Positions 52,301 through 61,300 of a stretch of DNA of 64,000 nt are shown here, piece after piece (position 1 is the first letter of the stretch; each line of letters begins with the position of its first letter). The stretch is from contig CANNZV010000854.1 in NCBI GenBank assembly GCA_947561585.1, forward strand, positions 62,001-126,000. Direction: 5' to 3'. Source of the stretch: Caprella mutica. Taxonomy: Eukaryota; Arthropoda; Malacostraca; Amphipoda; Caprellidae. Position numbers and translations under genes: made by a program. The notes beneath the pieces were generated by a model. That model saw only the letters and a list, made by a program, of their open reading frames with translations. It was not told where the DNA came from and did no database searches.

Positions 52301-55300
52301 AGCTAACTTGTTCAACCTGCATCATGTACCACTATTGGTACACGCGAACACTTATGTAGCTAATTTTTTAGAATTGACATTTCTCCAACATATATTGAGT
52401 ACTTCATAAGACTAGTATTAGAAAAGTAAGGAATAAAAATTGCAGTATATAATTTGTTAAATTAAAACATAATCATGACAAAAAATATTAGAAAAATGTC
52501 AAAATAAAAAACAAATAAAATAACTGTACATGTATGCAAATAAAACGAAGATGCTGGTACGGCGTTACTGTCATATCTCGAGATGTGGTTAATGTATTTT
52601 ACTTTTGACCCTGTTTGCAGTTACTAGTGTAGTTGCCCGTAAAATGAGGGTTTCACTATTGCAGTTAATCTTAAGATGTACAACTGAGTTAGTTCCATAC
52701 TCTTACACTGTTAGTATAGATCAGTCATGTAGATTTCGATTTATGTAGCTCTAGAAAGATAACATTTAAAAGTGAATAACTATTAATTTGTTGAATGATA
52801 TCGGATGAGTGAGTTCAATGATAGTTTTAACTTAAGCATGTTCATAATATCACTTTCGTAAAAGTACATTTTTATACATAAATGATGATGAATGGTCCAT
52901 TATTTCTCGCTAATCCTTCATCATCCAACAAACGTATTTTCCATACTTCGTTCAACTGAATAACATGAGAGTACCTTTTACCCATTTAATTAATTTGTAT
53001 CTCATTTCTTCATTAATAATAAGTGAATATTTTTCCCAGGACTAATGGGATTCAATTTTTTATTACTAATCATTGTATTTTTTCCCAGGACCAATGGGAC
53101 TCCTTTTTTCTTTACTAATTGTTGTATTTTCTTTCCCAGGACCAATGGGACTCAATTTCCAGTCACTCTCAGAAGAGTATTGACTTTTTGGACACCTACA
53201 AGCAGTTCATAGGCGAGAGAATCAGGATAGAGACTGACTACGCCAAGAGTTTGAGGTGAGTCAGTTGGCTTTCTTTCTTTGCCCATTAGAAGACTGACTG
53301 TGGAGTTTCAGCTCGACAAACCGACTAGGCTGCATTCAGTATAATAACACTATTCCTATCAATCATGGGTAGATGAAATATTGCAAAGTACATTAATTAA
53401 TATGATAAAAGCTATGAACTGACAAAAAATAAATAAGTAGTGATCTATAATCTACACCGTATGTACCAATAAAATGAACACTCGATTTGAATTATTTCTT
53501 ACTGAAAATTCGACAGAAATATTTTTTTCTCTACAATTTTCAAGCTTAATAATGAATACATAATATAAAAACGTTCAATTAAAGTTACGGACTAGTATAT
53601 GATTATATATTCCTTCTATTAGCAATCTTATTAGATTTTAAGATCGAGTGTACTTTTAATGTGGGACATACTGTATAGTTGCATCTTAAATAGGGTAAGT
53701 TCCGAATTATCGGTCAGTACTACATCTTCGGTCATATAAGAAAAAACAATATAACAATTAATAGCATTAAATAACATTGTGTAATAAAAATAATTTTTAT
53801 ATTGTTTTTTTCTTATATGACCGAAGATGTAGTACTGACCGATAATTCGTAACTTACCCTATAGCCCATCCTTCCACCAGGGCATGAATCATTTTCTTAT
53901 TTAGTCTGTTACTTAATTATGTGTTCAAATATAATTTTGTGTAGGGTGAAGTAAAACTACCAGTTGCGACTGAAATAACGGAAAAAAAATCATCATAATA
54001 TTAAAATATATTTATAAACTTTATTTTTTGATACTATTTTTCAGTAACCTTCTTATATTTTCCTTTTGATATTTAATTCGAATTTGATATTAGCCACTTT
54101 GCATTATTTTTCGAGTTATCTGTTAAATTATTTAGTCCATTTTTTATCTCCTACTGAAGTAACGTCAGTTTTATCTCATCTTTTTAATTATCCCTAATTA
54201 CAAACTTCCTTCCTCTTTATTAACTATCTGAAGTAATTTAAACACTCTCTTTAATTATGTAAATAAAGTTTATAAAACTTAGCAAAATACATTTTCCCCA
54301 GCAAACAAATAATGAAATATGCTATAGTGAATCTTTTTTCCTGGCATCAGCTGTTCCTCAGTTGTCTGTGGCGCCAGTGCTTTCTAATGTCAAACCCATA
54401 CTGTAAACCAATCGAGTGAAATGAGCTCATGACTACCAGCTACATATTATACACATTTTAAGTTCAATAGATTGAAAATGTGTGTACATTATCTCTTGTT
54501 ACATCGTTGGGTTAGTTGAGGATTATTTTCTAGGACTCACTTCATTGAACTGCTGACCCCATCGTTAATGTCTGCATAGTTGCAATATCTCTGGTCTATT
54601 TTGATTGACAGTTTAGGTGTTCGATTCAAATTAGGGAAATAAGACAAGCATAACAAAATAGTTACACTGCTCTATCTAACATTCAAACTAACTCTGAAGA
54701 GTTGAATCACCTGAAATTATTTCTTTGGATCATTTCCCACCATTCACTTATTGTTCAAAGTCAATTGACCATCTTTACTAACTTTACAAGGTGACTTGTA
54801 AAGAATATAAAGAATAAATAAATAAAATGAATAAATAAATAAAGACTTAACTGATATTAGAAAATTACGAATTATCGATCAGTTTCACATCTTCGGTCAT
54901 ACAAGAAAAAACTATAAGTATTTATTTTTATTGGTATTCACTCCCCAGGTATCATAGATACCAATAGCAATAAAATTTCACCAAGTTTTTTTATATTACC
55001 GAAGATGTGAGAGCGACTGATAATTCGTAAGTTACCCTTTCTTATTTCCAAGTCCCCTTTTCTGGTTGCAAGGCTCACCTCCATCTCCAATCGTCATCCC
55101 AGGTAGCAATGAATGTTATTTAAATGTTAGAATAATATTATCCTGTAACCAAAAGTAATGTTATTTTCAATGTTAAAATAACATTATAAAAATGTTATAT
55201 TTTCAATGTTAACATAATATTACAACCGAACCTTGAAATAACATTGGGAAATAATATTGAATGTTATGTTGTAATATTAATATAACATTTAAAAAATGTT

Positions 55301-58300
55301 TAATAATGTTATTTTGATATTAAACAAATGTTATCTAACATTTGTTTATTACGAACAAACCTTAAAATAACATTGGGATATAATATTTAATGTTATGTTG
55401 TAATATTAAAATAACATTTAAAAAATGTTAAATAATGTTATTGTAATATCAAAAAAATGTTAATATAACATTTTTTAAATGTTATATTAATATTACAACA
55501 TAACATTCAATATTATTTCCCAATGTTATTTCAAGGTTCGGTTGTAATATTATGTTAACATTGAAAATATAACATTTTTATAATGTTATTTTAACATTGA
55601 AAATAACATTACTTTTGGTTACAGGATAATATTATTCTAACATTTAAATAACATTCATTGCTACCTGGGATATGTATGTTCAATTATACATACCAACATG
55701 TATGTTCAATAATAATTACCATTATGTATTTCCAATAATACATACTAACATGTATGTTCAATAATAAATATCAACATGTATGTTCAATAATACATTAATA
55801 CATACCAACATGTATGTTCAATAATAAATGCTAACATGTATGTTCAATAATAAATGCTAACATGTATGTTCAATAATACATACCAACATGTATGTTCAAT
55901 AATAAATGCTAACATGTATGTTCAATAATACATACCAACATGTATGTTCATTAATAAATACTAACATGTATATTTAATAATACATACCAACATTTATGTT
56001 CAATAATTCCTTCCAATTAACCTCATGAGGGAACATCGCGGGGATATTGCTGGAAGGTTATTTTGCAATTGGTGAGGGAATTCTAGAAGACTTGAAGATT
56101 ACAGGAAGGATAAACAAAAGAATGCAGGCGACAGTCGAATTCTTTATGCACAACTGTCACGAGTATTCGATTTAGCATATCCTCCACTGTGTATGGACGT
56201 CGTACGGTACACCTCTCTGGCTTAACCCTGTGGAGGTGGCGGGGCTTCTGTCCGACTGGTGCGCACAACTTGGAGGAGGGAGTCGACTGAAGATATAATC
56301 TTTGTTTCTTACGGATGTTATGATAATTTCTAGACATTTTTACTAAAAAACACCTAGCTAATTCACTTCACTCGCAACTTATTCAAGCACATGCAGGCTC
56401 ACAGCACAAAGACGAAGGATGCACTGAAAACGAATATACCGCCAAGAACGTACCACATGCATAAACATGAGTAATGAAATAATAATATTTAGAAGACCAA
56501 GTAATTAAAATAATACAATTTACTCTATGGTCTAAAACCTCATAGAAAGTAACATATTGGGATAATATAGATCAATCAATTACAATGTAAATGTTGAAAT
56601 CCACTTAAAACTTTATCCGTAGATGGCGCTGATGTTACAATGAGCGCGTGAATTTTGTGTTTCAGTTACCATGTATGTACGTAGCATAACACATACGTGA
56701 GTTGCCAGTTAGTTAATTCAATGAATTGGTAACTGTTATAAATTTGAAGTGAAAAACTGTTACAAACAATATTTAATAGGTAATCGAAATTATATTTATA
56801 CTTTTAATTGAAAGTGTTCTATATGTATAACGAGAGAAGAATAGAACCCATGATAAGTAAAAGATTTCAAATTAAAATAATTGGGTACTTAATTAACGTA
56901 ACAGTAAAACGTATTTAAATTGAGAACTCATTTTGAATAAGTAGGTATATTGGGTAAACACCCAATTCTCGGACAAACACAGTTTACGAACAGTGGGCGT
57001 GAACCTCAGGATCCGACAGGCTTAAATTAATGAATTCTGCTTATAATAAACATTTGATTGGCCATATGATCGATAACTGTGTTATGTTCGGTAATTGGGT
57101 GTTTACCCTTGTAAGATACATGGAAATCTTCACTAAATCAAAATGGAATTAGGTATATAGTGGAAACGTTTTGTAGGTATGATTTTCTATCATAATACGT
57201 ATGTAAAGTTATATTTTAGTATTTATTTAAAACATTATTCAAATAGTATGTTGAATATTGTTATATTATTTACGTATAACCTTATTATAATACTAACTTA
57301 TAATCTTATTATAACATTAAAATATAAGTATTATTTTAATGTTAACGAGTAACCTTATTATAATATATATGCATAATCTTAATATAATAAAGCTTTCGAA
57401 TATTTAGTACTAATGTTATATTTATATTTTTATAAGGTTAGATTATAACATGAACTTCTAATATTATAAGCTAATGTTAAAATAATATTAATATAATAAT
57501 ACAAAAATAACATTCAACATAAATATAACATTCAAACATTATAATAACATTAATATAATGTTCGATTGCTAGCTGGGATTGCAACTGGTTTAATCATTCG
57601 CTTCTATCTCATTTCTTCACTTCCTTTCTCAATATCCTGCTTTGTTGTTTGTTTCCCATCTCCGCATGCTGACGAAATGCCACCTCGCTGCTAATTACAG
57701 TCTATTGCCTCCTTCTATTCTATCTCCACATATTTCTGCAGATAGTCGAGACAATGTCTCGCTCTAGAAGATGGCAAATAATGGAATACATTTCAACAGA
57801 ACTCTCTTGCTGCTGGATAAATGCAATGGTATTTTGTATATCGATGTTAGTGTTCAACAATTCATTTATCTGTTTTCACTGTTAAAAGAATTAGATGGAA
57901 TTTACAGCGTATGCTAGACTGTGAGAACATTATTGTACTCAGCATCACATTCCCTCTCTCCCTTCATCACATTCCCTCTCTCCCTTCATCACATTCCCTC
58001 TCTCCCTTCATCACATTCCCTCTCTTCATCCCATTGAGTGAAAGTGCCATCAGTCTGGTAGGTGATGGTGCAGGCAGTGACTGCACTCGTTGCCCTGTCT
58101 CAGAACAAAAGGCTCCTCTCCACCTAACTCCTTTGCTACCTCAAAAGCCTTACACTAGTATGTCACTTCGTACATCTCATTATACTATTAACCATTCTTA
58201 TTACCTTCACAAATTTCTGAAATGTATGTTTTGGTCGGCATTTATCATCTTGTTATTCGCATAACTCAATGAAATTATTCAACCAAATTGACTGAAATTT

Positions 58301-61300
58301 GGTGGGACGATTGGTCAATGTCCAGGAAACATTTCATTATATTTTGGGAGCAAACGGGTAAAAGTCGATTTCATTTATAACTATAGGATTACTTGATGGT
58401 CAAGGTAATTTATAAGCGGTGGTGAAGGTATGCACTCTACGAGTCTGTGGGTCTTTCTTTTCTGTTGAAAGATAGCGCCCTTTTTACTGACGAGTGCACT
58501 GGAGTACTTTCTACAGTTTTTACCCTCTTTCATCATATGCGTAGATCTTTAGTAGCTATGATTTACATGGCAAGTGGTCAATTTGCCTATTGAATATCTA
58601 GGTATCTACTAGTGCTTTTAATTTATAATGAAGCAAATCAAACATTCCGTTTTAGTTCAACTTTCACAACTTGATCATCTTGATTATTTTCGGGCTTAGC
58701 AGTAACATAATGTTTCGTTATTATTGTTTGTAGAAATGTTCAAAATATTCTTTTTCACGACAGTTTTAAGTTAAAGCATTTAAATGATAATTATATTAAT
58801 CAATATCTATATTGTCTTATACTCTTTTTCCAATTATTCCTGTAGCTACAACAGTGTTCTGTAGTAGCTACATGTAGCGTCTGAAATGTTACACATGTTA
58901 TACCATCTGGTACGTCACTTGCTCTAAACTAGACTGATTTGTGAGAACGTTTTCAAAGTGACGTGTTCAGAATGTTGCGTCTAATTCCGACGTGTGCAGC
59001 AGACGTTTACCATCAAATTTCACTCATCCTTTTAGCTAATTAGTTTGGTATTTTAGTAGCTAGTGAAAAGTATTGCTCTATTCATCTAATGTTCTTAGTA
59101 ACTTGTTTTAAAGTTTTTTTTTAAATGTGTATTTTTTACCCCAAAATTGAATAGTGTTATTGGTTGCTTGTTCACAGCATCACAGGTATACAGGGTGACC
59201 CACAAAAAAGTGTACCCAAGTTAGAATTAATATAAATATCGTACAGGTACAATCTTAAACAATGACGGTGGTAGAATGGATGAATGAAAAAAAAAATCTA
59301 ATTTAAAAATTACTTCAACTCATTTTTTAACTACTTATATATACGATATTTATATTAATTCTAAGGTGGGTACACATTTTTGTGGGTCACCCTGTATAGT
59401 TACCAACAGTTGGTGAAAAATGTTCACTGATGTCTAACAGTTGTTCTTCTTTTCCAGGAAACTAGTAAAATCTTATACACCAAAGAAAAAGGACGAAAAT
59501 GACAAGTAAGTTGCTACGATTAGTCTTAATTAATTATTATGAAATTAGTAATTAAGAAGTATTCATGCATTTCAAAACGAGAATTAGAGGTTATATTTCT
59601 GTTATCATTACTCTTTGTAAATAGTCTATATACCTTATTAGTTATAGCTACTTATTAGTTAGTTGCTCTGCTTGTGGTGAATGGAAGAGAATGTGGTGCG
59701 TTTCATGATCCCCGAACTGTTGTAATTTGGATTATGCCTTTTCTTTTTCATTCCTACCATGTTTATCATTTTTTAACTCTACTTACAGTTTTAGAGGATA
59801 GCGCTAGGGTTATGCTCTTCAACTACGAGGTCTTAGATTTTTTAGTTAGTTATATCGTTTAGCCGAAATGGTATAGCGCATACATAACTGATAGAATAAT
59901 GTATTACCTGTCTCTTAAGTTTTCTGTGTGTGCTCACCCCTATTGCTTACCGTGTCTCTGTCTCCAGATTCTCTGTTGTGGCTGCGTTCAGGGAGAGTGT
60001 CAAGGAGACAGGAGACATGGCAGGACAGCATGAGTTGATAGCAGAGGACATGGGCACGCAAATTGTCACCAAACTACATGAACTCATCAAGGAGTTCAAG
60101 GAGGAGAGAAAAAAGGTAGTGTGATGATATGAAAATAGATGATTCTTAGGTAGAGCGAAATGCAGTAAAACTCTATAGTGAAGGTAGAGTCCTCATTTAG
60201 CACTACCCTCTATAGTGAACCAATTTTCTTTAGTCTGCCATGAAAAGGTCATTAGTTTTCTAAAACTGATGCATTTCATGGCAGACTAAAGAGAATTTGA
60301 TCACTATACAGGATAGTTCTCTTACTCTGGACTGTACATTCACTATAGAGTAGCTCTACCGTAGATGCAAGTTTCGAATGTTTTTCTATCTTACCACCGG
60401 GTTGCAACTCTTCATTTCTTGTTTCAGAATTTATCTGATGGCGCCAGATTACAACACGCACTCTCTCACTCCTACCAACAGCTGGAAAAAGCTAAGAAAA
60501 ACTACGAGAAATCTTTCAGAGAGGCGGAGAAGGTTAGTCAGTAGCTAATGGTAGATGATTGGCATTGGTTAGGGTTGTGACAATATGCGTTCAAAATCAT
60601 AGATCCTGAAAGTATCATGGACCGATTGAATTAAAGAGCATTTAATCGTTCTAACCAGCGGTATATAGAAGTTATAATAGAACTCTATACCATTTCGTTT
60701 CGTCTATGATTTTCTTAATATCTATGATTTTGAACGCATATCGTCACAACCCTAATGTTGCTATGGGAGAGTGAAGCTAGCTAATATTTAGCAGTTGAGA
60801 TTCAACAATGGTTTCTAGGAAGGCAGATTAACTTGCACGTTCTTGTTCTTCTGTACTCTCTAGACAGCTATAGCTATAGTGCTACAGACCAAAATTATGC
60901 CAAGCTGATTTACAAGACTACCTATATTGATGAAACGAGTCATATTGATCAAAATTATTATTTTCGACTGTATTAACGCTTTAGCAGGCACTCACTGATA
61001 TACTCATCAAATTTGTCTAGATTTTTAGTATGTCAGTATTTAACATTTTTAAGGACATTTTTAGTCTCGTGATTTTTTTCAGATTTATTTTGAAATGAAA
61101 TATTTTTTCTTTAGAAACTCATATTTTTATTGTATTTTTCATGGATCATTTGAAAGACTAAAATGTCTTCTGTGATTTAAAAATAGAGTATAACTGAAGA
61201 TAAACATGTATCCAAAATAATGAATCAAAATAGAGATGCAGCCTGTACGAGCTGCTTGCCCGCCAAAGGGTTAATCTGCTCTTCACTAGGCAGAACAAAA

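Noticed and set aside
57911..58264. 117-codon frame with HIPSLPSSHS repeats
   Set aside because: Its N-terminal half is a 22-bp tandem repeat; no convincing splice sites or homology.
59674..59862. 62-codon frame in an F-BAR intron
   Set aside because: Hydrophobic, AT-driven, and lacking splice consistency with flanking exons.
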